A stretch of DNA of 64,000 nucleotides from Nonomuraea purpurea. GTDB taxonomy: Bacteria; Actinomycetota; Actinomycetes; Streptosporangiales; Streptosporangiaceae. A program made the translations under genes and the position numbers. Positions 50,466 through 56,897 of this stretch are shown one piece after another. The notes below the pieces were generated by a model, which saw nothing but the letters and a program-made list of their open reading frames with translations, was not told the origin of the DNA and ran no database searches. Location: contig NZ_JBHSBI010000011.1 of assembly GCF_042650645.1 (NCBI RefSeq), positions 272,571 through 336,570 of the forward strand, in the 5' to 3' direction. Position 1 is the stretch's first letter, and every line of letters starts with the position of its first letter.

Positions 50466-50864
50466 TCACCGGGAAACAGTCTGGGAGCCGTTGGCGGTGT
50501 TGCCGCCGTTGACGTTGTTGCTGTCGGTCGAGCCGTTGCTGTTCGAGAAGTTACCACTGTTGATGGGATTTCCCTCATTGTGGTAGTTCCCGCTGTTGGT
50601 GGAGTTTCCGCTGTTCTCCGCGCCATTCACGCACTTGACCGGCGAATTGGGCGCCGGCGAGTTGTAGGCGAACAGGCGATTGCCGCAGAAAACGCCGGGA
50701 AGGGCCTTGAGCGCCGTCCCGAGGTCCGCGCCGAACAAGTCGGTGAGCAGAGAACTCTCGCTGGGTGGCGGCGCGGCGGACGCGCTGGTCGGGGCCAGCA
50801 CGCAGCACCCGACCGCCACGCCGGCGACGATCCGTACGAATGCCTTCAATGCGTTTCCCACCAT
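50466..50864 (-). CDS. Small secreted Asn/Gly/Ser-rich protein (paralog B)
   Basis: 132 residues from ATG 50864 (138 from GTG 50882; neither SD is good). A signal peptide (IVAGVAVGCCVLAPTSASAA) is followed by a ~50-residue segment with two Cys (LPGVFCGNRLFAYNSPAPNSPVKC). The Asn-rich block NSTNSGNYHNEGNPINSGNFSNSNGSTDSNNVNGGNTANGSQ is paralogous to protein A. It is probably the first gene of a two-gene transcript. The extracellular location is inferred from the signal peptide. Confidence 0.7.
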   Translation of the reverse strand: MVGNALKAFVRIVAGVAVGCCVLAPTSASAAPPPSESSLLTDLFGADLGTALKALPGVFCGNRLFAYNSPAPNSPVKCVNGAENSGNSTNSGNYHNEGNPINSGNFSNSNGSTDSNNVNGGNTANGSQTVSR

Positions 50865-50961
50865 TCTCGCGACATGATCCACTGAAAGGTAGCACCGGAT
50901 GGCGGGTCATCATGGAAAGCCTTCGAAAGGGTCACGATAACTCGGCGCAAAAAACGCGTCG

Positions 50962-51012
50962 CTACTTCCGGTTGTAGCGGCGCATGGTGCGCGTGCCGAA
51001 CACGACGATGAC
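50962..51012 (-). pseudogene. Possible 3' stump of a lost gene
   Basis: A short minus-strand frame reads VIVVFGTRTMRRYNRK and then stops. This resembles the end of a membrane-anchored protein with a basic tail. It meets the duplicated lacI fragment end to end at ~51012-51017. Very short; only the junction context supports it. Confidence 0.22.
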
Positions 51013-51016
51013 TCCT

Positions 51017-51103
51017 CGCGCCGCCCTGCTCGCCGACAAGCCCCACGCACGCACCGAACTCCCCACAACCCTGATCATCCGCTCCAGCACCGCCCCCTTA
51101 TAG
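51017..51103 (+). pseudogene. Duplicated 3' end of the LacI gene
   Basis: The frame RAALLADKPHARTELPTTLIIRSSTAPL ends at TAG 51101-51103. It matches the final ~28 codons of the LacI gene at 49112-50128 (AALLADEPPARTELPTTLIVRSSTAAL) at both protein and DNA level, with only scattered changes. No LacI sequence precedes it. It is therefore a stump of a duplicated copy, and the Asn-rich pair lies between the two copies. Confidence 0.8.
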
Positions 51104-51154
51104 TGCGCCGGCTTCGCTGGTCTTCCCGGCGCCACACGGGCTAGACTCCCAAAC

Positions 51155-51170
51155 GATCTTTTAGTAGATC
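51155..51170. promoter_or_regulatory. Small inverted repeat before the PPOX gene
   Basis: GATCT-TTTAGT-AGATC, 5-bp arms, 44 bp before the PPOX-protein start, in a short AT-rich stretch with TAGACT nearby. Possible operator. Confidence 0.3.
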
Positions 51171-51213
51171 ATGAAGGGATGAGCAGGGTCGGTGGAAATT
51201 GAAGGTGGCGATC

Positions 51214-51621
51214 ATGAGCGTTTCTCTGAGTGAGGCGGCGCGCAGGATTCTTGACGCGCCCAACGTCGGCATCCTGGCCACCATCAATCCCGACGGGAGC
51301 CCCCAGACCTCAGCCGTCTGGGTGGGCAGGGAGGGAGATGAAGTGGTCATCTCCTCCCAGGCCGGGCGGCGTAAGGAGCGGAACCTGAGCAGGGACGCGC
51401 GTGCGAGCTTGTGCGTCTTCGATCTCACCGACCCCTTGCAGTACGTCGAGCTCCGGGGGACGGCCACTGTGAGCGAGGACGTGGGGCGGCGGGTGGCGGT
51501 CAAGTTGGCGGAGAAGTACGAAGGCGAGGGGGCTGGGGAAGATTACCTGGCGCTGCCCGCGGAGGTGGTCCGGGTGGTAATCCGGCTGACGCCGCACAAG
51601 GCGGCGGGCAGCGCGTCCTGA
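51214..51621 (+). CDS. PPOX-class F420/FMN-dependent oxidoreductase-fold protein
   Basis: 135 residues from MSVSLSEAARRILDAPNVGILATINPDGSPQTSAVWVGREGDEVVISSQAGRRKERNLSRDARASLCVFD. This is the split-barrel of the PNP-oxidase-like family with the TSAVW strand typical of F420-binding members of mycobacteria and relatives. AAGGTGG precedes ATG 51214; a TTG at 51199 is also in frame. Its substrate is unknown. It is the only gene on the plus strand between the Asn-rich pair and the dioxygenase. Confidence 0.85.
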   Translation: MSVSLSEAARRILDAPNVGILATINPDGSPQTSAVWVGREGDEVVISSQAGRRKERNLSRDARASLCVFDLTDPLQYVELRGTATVSEDVGRRVAVKLAEKYEGEGAGEDYLALPAEVVRVVIRLTPHKAAGSAS

Positions 51622-51831
51622 GACGGAACGCTGAGGGCATGTCAGCCTGCCAAGGATAGTCGTGCACGTGGGCAACCGGGAAAGGCGGTGCGGGGAACAC
51701 GACACCATCCTTGACTGGCCGGCAGTTAGGAGATGGGGTTGGTCGGGACGGCGGTGACTACAGACCGAGGCAAGCCTCAGCTGCGGCCGGTCCTACCGCT
51801 CCACCCGTGAACTGCCAGCCCCTCCCGAGTC

Positions 51832-52377
51832 TCAGACTGCGGCGACGCCGGCCGCGAGCCTTGGGGTCGGCAGATCGGCAGGTGGACGCCAGGCGAACGC
51901 GGTTACCTCGTCGAGTTGGAGCGAAATCTCGCTGTCCTTCACCCAGAAGGCGAACCGGAAGTCGGCGTGCAGATGGGCGGGCTCGTCTTTGGCAGGGTTG
52001 GCGGGGATCTCGTGAACGTCGATGTCCACGGGGATGACGTCGTGTGTGGGCGGGGAGACAGCGTGTTGCCAGGGAATACCGGTCTCCTCCTCCAGTTCGC
52101 GCAGGGCGGCGCCGTAGAGGGAATGGTCCTCGGGTTCGATATGACCACCCGGCAACAGCCAGCGGTCCAGCGCCCGATGATGGATCATCAGGACGCGTCC
52201 GGCAGCGTCGATGGCGGCAGCGCTGCAGGTGACATGCAGCGAAAAGGTCTTGCGTGAGGCCAGAGCGTGTGTGGTTTCGAGAGCCTCGGTCAGTGAGAGG
52301 ACGTCGGTGGTGCGGTCGGGATGGGCGGCGAGATAGCGCGCCAGGACGGCGCTGATCTCCGCACGGGTCACTGTCAT
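51832..52377 (-). CDS. Nudix hydrolase
   Basis: 181 residues. The Nudix box GGHIEPEDHSLYGAALRELEEETGI spans about 77-101, with the RELEEETG metal-binding core intact. A ~45-residue helical N-terminal part (VTRAEISAVLARYLAAHPDRTTDVLSLTEAL) precedes it. It hydrolyses a nucleoside diphosphate linked to some moiety; the substrate cannot be read from sequence. Last gene of a minus-strand run with an AAA ATPase and a 60-residue ORF, each separated by only 5-6 bp. Confidence 0.88.
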   Translation of the reverse strand: MTVTRAEISAVLARYLAAHPDRTTDVLSLTEALETTHALASRKTFSLHVTCSAAAIDAAGRVLMIHHRALDRWLLPGGHIEPEDHSLYGAALRELEEETGIPWQHAVSPPTHDVIPVDIDVHEIPANPAKDEPAHLHADFRFAFWVKDSEISLQLDEVTAFAWRPPADLPTPRLAAGVAAV

Positions 52378-52383
52378 GGCCCC

Positions 52384-52566
52384 TCATGGAAGTAGGTAAG
52401 CCAGGTGGCGGACTTCTCGCGGAACCTCCCACATGCCCGGGTCGTGCGCTTTGCTGGCGAGCAACGCGAGGGCGACCAGGATTTCAGCCTGGACCAGCAG
52501 GATGAACGAGCCGACCGACGCGCCGTGCAGGACCTTGACGACCTGGCGGGGGGTCACGTCGCGCAA
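52384..52566 (-). CDS. 60-residue ORF between ATPase and Nudix genes
   Basis: MRDVTPRQVVKVLHGASVGSFILLVQAEILVALALLASK and so on, from TTG 52566 (a GTG two codons on is also possible). The middle is hydrophobic enough for one membrane-associated helix. It fits exactly between the ATPase stop (5 bp) and the Nudix start (6 bp), which argues that it is translated. No family is recognised. Confidence 0.5.
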   Translation of the reverse strand: MRDVTPRQVVKVLHGASVGSFILLVQAEILVALALLASKAHDPGMWEVPREVRHLAYLLP

Positions 52567-52571
52567 GACGC

Positions 52572-53300
52572 TCAGTCGTCATCCAATGCGTGCCGCAGGT
52601 AGAAATCCGGTTTTGCCAGGAAGCGCCTCCAGTGATCAACCAACTGCAGGTTCTCCCAATCGGTCGTGCGCATACCGTGGTCGCCGAGTTCGATAATCTG
52701 CGCGCCCGGCAAACTGGCAAGAATCGGTGAATGGGTGGCGCAAATGATCTGCCCGCCCTCGTCCGCAACGCGATGCATCAAGCCGATCAGGCGTACGCAT
52801 GACAGGAACGACAGCGCGGCTTCAGGTTCGTCCATCAGGTAGAGCCCCGGCCCGTTCACCATGCGCTCAAGAACCGTGAAAAACCCCTCACCATGGGACT
52901 GCTCTGTCAGGTCCTCTTCCCAGAATCCGTACCTGCCCGACACGTTCTGCCCGAGGTTGAACAGCGTTTCGGCACGGAAGAAGAACGCGCGCCGCTTGAG
53001 ACGCGGGCCGTGGAGCAGACGCAGCCCCGCCGTGGTGAGTTCGACATCGAGAACCTCGCCCAGCGGGGTCATGGGTCCGGCGCTGGAGTATTTGGTGCCG
53101 GCCTTGCCGCCTGTGGAGTTGACACCGGCCACATCGGCAATCGCTTCCATGATGGTGGACTTGCCCGAGCCGTTCTCTCCGACGAGGAAGGAAACGGGGG
53201 CAGTCAACCTCAGGCGTTGCTCTGCCAGATGGCGAATGGGAGCCAGAGTGGCGGGCCATCCCGTCGGAAGATGGCGGGCGGTCAGATGAGTGAGCAGCAT
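52572..53300 (-). CDS. AAA-family ATPase (ABC/SMC-like ATP-binding protein)
   Basis: 242 residues. Walker A GENGSGKST at 41-49, an ABC-like signature region, Walker B YLMDEPEAALS near 153-163 and the switch histidine in ICATHSPILASLPGAQIIEL. It is a single-domain ATPase of the kind found alone or in small stress/defence operons. No nuclease (TOPRIM/OLD) domain is attached. Next to the 60-residue ORF and the Nudix gene it may form a three-gene unit of unknown purpose. Confidence 0.87.
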   Translation of the reverse strand: MLLTHLTARHLPTGWPATLAPIRHLAEQRLRLTAPVSFLVGENGSGKSTIMEAIADVAGVNSTGGKAGTKYSSAGPMTPLGEVLDVELTTAGLRLLHGPRLKRRAFFFRAETLFNLGQNVSGRYGFWEEDLTEQSHGEGFFTVLERMVNGPGLYLMDEPEAALSFLSCVRLIGLMHRVADEGGQIICATHSPILASLPGAQIIELGDHGMRTTDWENLQLVDHWRRFLAKPDFYLRHALDDD

Positions 53301-53421
53301 TGCTAGGGCCTTCCTGCGGGCTGAATCAGCCGGGCAGCGTGGGCGCGTACCGGGTCGGCAAGCTCTGGGTAGTCATTGCTCCGGGTGGCGCGGTCGAGGA
53401 TATGCGCAGCCGCCGAGAGCG

Positions 53422-54663
53422 TCAGGCCGCTGGAAGCGTGAGGTGCAGGCGGCGGAGCGCTGCTGCGCCAGCAGCCTCAATTTCGGGGAGGGACCCTCTC
53501 GCCGCTCGCATGGCTCGTTGAATCTGATGAGGAAGACGCGTGCTCTCTGCGGTGGCGATCGACTGAAGTAGAGCTTCAGATGCTGCCGCCTGGTCGCCGC
53601 TCGCACGGAAGACCTCCGCGACGGTAACCCGTTCGATCGTCTGCCATTGCGGTGCGACACCTGTTGCATCAGGTACGTCCGCTTCTGCCAGGCGAATTGC
53701 CTCATGCAGTCGGCCCGTGACAAGCAAGCCGCGCAGATGAACTTCACGCATGACGAAGGAATTGACCAGCGGAGTGCCGTGATTGGAGTCCACAAAGCGT
53801 TGTAGACCGATAATCGCGATGTCGAATTGCTCCACGTCGCCGAGTTCGGCGAGCGTACGAGCAAGAGGGATGAGAACCGCGCCGCGTTCAGATGCTGGAG
53901 CGACGTCGGCGGCCCGTTGAAGTCGAACAGTCGCCGCCGGCTTCTTTCCGATCTTGCGGAGCTCATTGCCGTGTACTCGAAGGGCGCGGACGAGGAGATC
54001 GATGTCGTCGAGGCGGGTGGCGAGGGCGAGTGCACGGCCGGTCCATCGCGCCGCCGAGGCAAGGTTCTCTTCAGGAAGGACGTCGCCAAGGGCCACCCCG
54101 AGCATGGCGCGAGCTTGCCCGAGAAGCCGAACGGCGGCATGGTCAGCGTGCCCCTGCGCAAGGCGTGCTTCCAACCGCCATACGAGGGGCCAGAGTTCGT
54201 TGATGGCCTCTGCGCTGTGTCCTGACTCGCGCGCCACAGAAGCCAGACGAATGGTGGACTCTGCGAACTTGATCATGGAGATGAAGTCGGCATCGGAGTG
54301 ATCAGTGACACCGAGAACATGGGGAGGAAGCCCAAGGTGGTAGGCCACCCGCCGAAGGGTCGGCACGTCGGTAATGACTCGACGTCCGTTCTCGAGCATC
54401 GAGATGTAGGTCGTGTCATATCCCAACACGGACGCCAGTGCAGCCTGCGTGAGCCCCGCCTCGCTTCGGTACGCCTTCAGGATGACCGCAAGGTTGCCCG
54501 ACGCCACGGCCGAACTCACCGCCCGAGAGGTCCACAGCCAAAGAGGCGAGCCGACAACGGTCATGCTGGGCAACGGGGCGCCGCTGATGGCGTGGCAGGC
54601 TGGGCACAACCTGGAGGCGTTCCATCCGTCATCGACGACCGTCGCGCACGAGGCACACAGCAT
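53422..54663 (-). CDS. XRE-type regulator with N-terminal Cys4 motif and TPR-like C-terminus
   Basis: 413 residues. Residues 3-23 hold CASC and CPAC, a possible zinc ribbon. A helix-turn-helix follows at ~60-110 (LAVILKAYRSEAGLTQAALASVLGYDTTYISMLENGRRVITDVPTLRRVAYHLGL). The C-terminal 280 residues are helical repeats of TPR type. Such proteins often act as signal-sensing regulators of secondary metabolism. It lies between a Nudix gene (3-bp gap upstream) and the ATPase, and is divergent from the lanthipeptide cluster, which it might control. Confidence 0.85.
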   Translation of the reverse strand: MLCASCATVVDDGWNASRLCPACHAISGAPLPSMTVVGSPLWLWTSRAVSSAVASGNLAVILKAYRSEAGLTQAALASVLGYDTTYISMLENGRRVITDVPTLRRVAYHLGLPPHVLGVTDHSDADFISMIKFAESTIRLASVARESGHSAEAINELWPLVWRLEARLAQGHADHAAVRLLGQARAMLGVALGDVLPEENLASAARWTGRALALATRLDDIDLLVRALRVHGNELRKIGKKPAATVRLQRAADVAPASERGAVLIPLARTLAELGDVEQFDIAIIGLQRFVDSNHGTPLVNSFVMREVHLRGLLVTGRLHEAIRLAEADVPDATGVAPQWQTIERVTVAEVFRASGDQAAASEALLQSIATAESTRLPHQIQRAMRAARGSLPEIEAAGAAALRRLHLTLPAA

Positions 54664-54666
54664 GGG

Positions 54667-55080
54667 CTACCTCACAGATTCGCGCAGCCTGGAGAACCAG
54701 TCAGCGATCGACCGCTTGTAGCCTTGCGGCATCGTCAGCCCCTCCACCTCATGTTCGCTGAACATGCCGACCTGCTTGTGCTCATTGCTCAGCACAGGCG
54801 GCTTGTCGGTATCGACTGTGGCGCCGTAGGTCACGATCAACACATCGACCCCTTCGCGGATGTGGTACTGCCAGGAGTCCAAGATCGGCCCGATCTGAGC
54901 ATCCCACCCGGCCTCTTCGCTGATCTCACGCACGAGACGGGCGGGCGGATCTTCACCGAGCTCAAGCTTTCCGCCGGGCAGCTCCCATTCATCACGTTCG
55001 TTACGTAGAAGCAGAACCTTGCCATCACGGACAATTACGCCTTTCACCGACACTGGGAATGCGTGCGGGCGGTAACTCAT
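54667..55080 (-). CDS. Nudix hydrolase
   Basis: 137 residues, MutT-like. The complete Nudix box GGKLELGEDPPARLVREISEEAGW is at 36-59. First gene of the minus-strand run; the XRE gene follows after 3 bp. It is divergent from the TauD-like gene across 161 bp, which must hold both promoters. The substrate is unknown. Confidence 0.9.
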   Translation of the reverse strand: MSYRPHAFPVSVKGVIVRDGKVLLLRNERDEWELPGGKLELGEDPPARLVREISEEAGWDAQIGPILDSWQYHIREGVDVLIVTYGATVDTDKPPVLSNEHKQVGMFSEHEVEGLTMPQGYKRSIADWFSRLRESVR

Positions 55081-55241
55081 CAGATGTGACCTCTTTCCGT
55101 TGATGTCTGTGCCTGGAACTTAACACGGTTGCCAACCACGATCGGTGCGGCTTTCCCGGGTTGACAATCTGTCACTTGCCCTCGCCGGGCGGCCTACCTC
55201 ACGCTGAAGCCGAGTTTCGGGCCGAGAATTCGGAGGTGACG

Positions 55242-56009
55242 TTGAATACCCATGCCTTTCTTGCCAGCCACTACGTGAACATGGCGAGTGGTCTTGCCGT
55301 GACGCGAGCTACCGCGATCCTGGCGCGCGACGGCCTGGTCACCTTCGATGGTGTCCACGATCGCGAGTCCGTCGTCAGCCTTGCCGGTCGGCTGCTGTCC
55401 CCACGGGAGCATCGAGACGCCGACGCCGACGGTGTCACGATCATCAGCGAACGCGGTTCCGTCGCTGGCCAGCTTGGCTACGCTGGATTCGGGGCCGCGG
55501 AGCTGGAGCCACACACCGAGTCGTCCGCGCTGGCCCAACCACCCAGGTTCCTGATGCTGGTGTGTGCCCTGCCCGCCGATCACGGGGGCGAGTCCTACGT
55601 AGTGGACGGGGCCGCCATCTACTCGGATCTCGCCGCCCACTCACCGAGGCTGCTGCAAGCACTGCAAGAGCCCGCCACAGTCCGGTTCGGTAACCCTGGG
55701 TATTGGGGGTCGGTTTTCGAGCCAACCTTGGATGGGCGGATAAGGATTCGACTTCGCCTAGACGGCCTGGAACATTTCACTGAGCCTGCGGCTGAGGCCG
55801 TACCTCTCCTCCGCGCTGTGATCAGTAAACACGTGCGGGAATTGCCGCTGCGGCGTGGGCAAGGCTATCTGCTCGACAACTGGCGCATGCTGCACGGACG
55901 CCGAAGCTTCCAAGGACCTCGACTGATGTACCGGATCCTTGGCGACCTCGTGGCCGACCATGATTTCCCGCTCGGCTTCCAGCCTCCCAACGCGAGGGCA
56001 GCAGCATGA
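55242..56009 (+). CDS. TauD/TfdA-like Fe(II)/2-oxoglutarate dioxygenase
   Basis: 255 residues from TTG 55242, chosen because GGAGG lies 5 nt upstream; an in-frame ATG at 55281 is the alternative. The facial-triad motif is His91-Thr-Glu93 (ELEPHTESSAL), and the distal ligand and 2-oxoglutarate Arg are in LLDNWRMLHGRRSFQGPR. It hydroxylates or desaturates a substrate with iron and 2-oxoglutarate. It opens the lanthipeptide cluster and overlaps the next small ORF by ATGA, so the lanthipeptide itself is a plausible substrate (inference). Confidence 0.82.
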   Translation: MNTHAFLASHYVNMASGLAVTRATAILARDGLVTFDGVHDRESVVSLAGRLLSPREHRDADADGVTIISERGSVAGQLGYAGFGAAELEPHTESSALAQPPRFLMLVCALPADHGGESYVVDGAAIYSDLAAHSPRLLQALQEPATVRFGNPGYWGSVFEPTLDGRIRIRLRLDGLEHFTEPAAEAVPLLRAVISKHVRELPLRRGQGYLLDNWRMLHGRRSFQGPRLMYRILGDLVADHDFPLGFQPPNARAAA

Positions 56010-56833
56010 CGATCCACAACCCCACCGAGGTGCTGAGCGAGGAGAAAGACCAACTCCTGGCCGCGCAGTTGCAGGAGTCGTGGGGCGACCGCCGGCAGGT
56101 GATGTGGGAGCCCTGGAGTCAGAAGTTAAGGGCGTTCCCGGCGTACGACATGGACGCCCCGGTAACGGGCAGCATCCTCCGCGAGCTGTGGCGCAACGTC
56201 CTCGCCGGTCGATCAGGGACTGCTACCGGCCGTAGCCGAGGCCATCCCAGCGCGACCGGCCGTAGCCGAGGCCATCCACGGTCGTGCACTCCGGCGCGGG
56301 CCGACCATCCGAACTCTCCGTTCCCTCGGGCCTGCGCCGACTCATCTCGCGGCCCGCGTACGGGGACCAACCCGGCCGTGGGCCGCGAGATCCACTTCTC
56401 GGTCGTCCTCTTCCCACTGCGCGAATCTGGCCGATTCGCCGTGGTTGGGCGGCTGGGCCGGGAATGCGAACACCTCGATGTGCCCTTGTCCGTCTTCCCC
56501 GGGCCGCCAGGGGGCGTTCAACACCCCGTCGCACTACGCGGGGCACCTGCGGCGGGGAGAGGCCGGAGCCCGTCACCTTCCTCAGACGGAGAGGACGGCG
56601 CGGCTAACCCGCATGGCCAAGGCCGCCGGTGTGCAACCCAACGTCAGGAAACCCCAACGCAGGACAAGGAGCAGGAAATGAGCACTCCGCCCATCGAGCA
56701 GACCGTCACGGTTGACCCGTTCGACCTCGACATCACCTTCATCGAGAACACCCCGGCGGCGGAGACGGTGCTGTTGTGCAGCACCGGCGACACCTGTGGG
56801 AGTTCCTGCCCGAGCGCCTGCACGACCTCCTAG
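56006..56833 (+). CDS. Small cluster ORF, possibly decayed, in frame with the lanthipeptide gene
   Basis: It starts in an ATGA overlap with the dioxygenase gene. The first ~67 residues (MTIHNPTEVLSEEKDQLLAAQ... WEPWSQKLRAFPAYDMDAPVTGSILRELWRNVLAG) have normal composition and codon use. From ~56208 the frame runs into a 30-bp DNA duplication and Arg/Pro-rich low-quality sequence. It has no stop until 56833, which is the stop of the lanthipeptide precursor in the same phase. Either a ~67-residue protein lost its stop by rearrangement or a 275-residue fusion exists. I favour the first. Confidence 0.45.
   Translation: MTIHNPTEVLSEEKDQLLAAQLQESWGDRRQVMWEPWSQKLRAFPAYDMDAPVTGSILRELWRNVLAGRSGTATGRSRGHPSATGRSRGHPRSCTPARADHPNSPFPRACADSSRGPRTGTNPAVGREIHFSVVLFPLRESGRFAVVGRLGRECEHLDVPLSVFPGPPGGVQHPVALRGAPAAGRGRSPSPSSDGEDGAANPHGQGRRCATQRQETPTQDKEQEMSTPPIEQTVTVDPFDLDITFIENTPAAETVLLCSTGDTCGSSCPSACTTS
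56225..56277. repeat. 30-bp tandem duplication
   Basis: The 23-bp string beginning ACCGGCCGTAGCCGAGGCC occurs at 56225-56247 and again at 56255-56277, period 30 bp. It lies where coding quality of the 56006 frame collapses. The stretch 56210-56677 otherwise holds no gene that I can support on either strand. Confidence 0.75.
56678..56833 (+). CDS. FxLD-family lanthipeptide precursor
   Basis: 51 residues; AAGGAG lies 6 nt before the ATG. The acidic leader carries the family motif FDLD at 15-18 (VDPFDLDITFIE). The C-terminal core from about 34 has Cys34, 40, 44 and 48, five Ser and four Thr, enough for up to four (methyl)lanthionine rings. A single core aspartate, Asp38 in TGDTC, is the natural target for the isoaspartate-forming methyltransferase encoded downstream. 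The exact leader cleavage site is not visible and no protease gene is present nearby. Confidence 0.92.
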   Translation: MSTPPIEQTVTVDPFDLDITFIENTPAAETVLLCSTGDTCGSSCPSACTTS

Positions 56834-56897
56834 TCCGCGCGGCGCGGGCCCACCCGGGTCCGCGCCCTCCTCATCCCCCAGGAACGGAGCGTGCGTG

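Noticed and set aside
56284..56607. 107-codon plus-strand frame between the small ORF and the lanthipeptide gene
   Set aside because: Arg/Pro/Gly-rich with no SD and no pattern; it lies in the degraded stretch after the 30-bp duplication.
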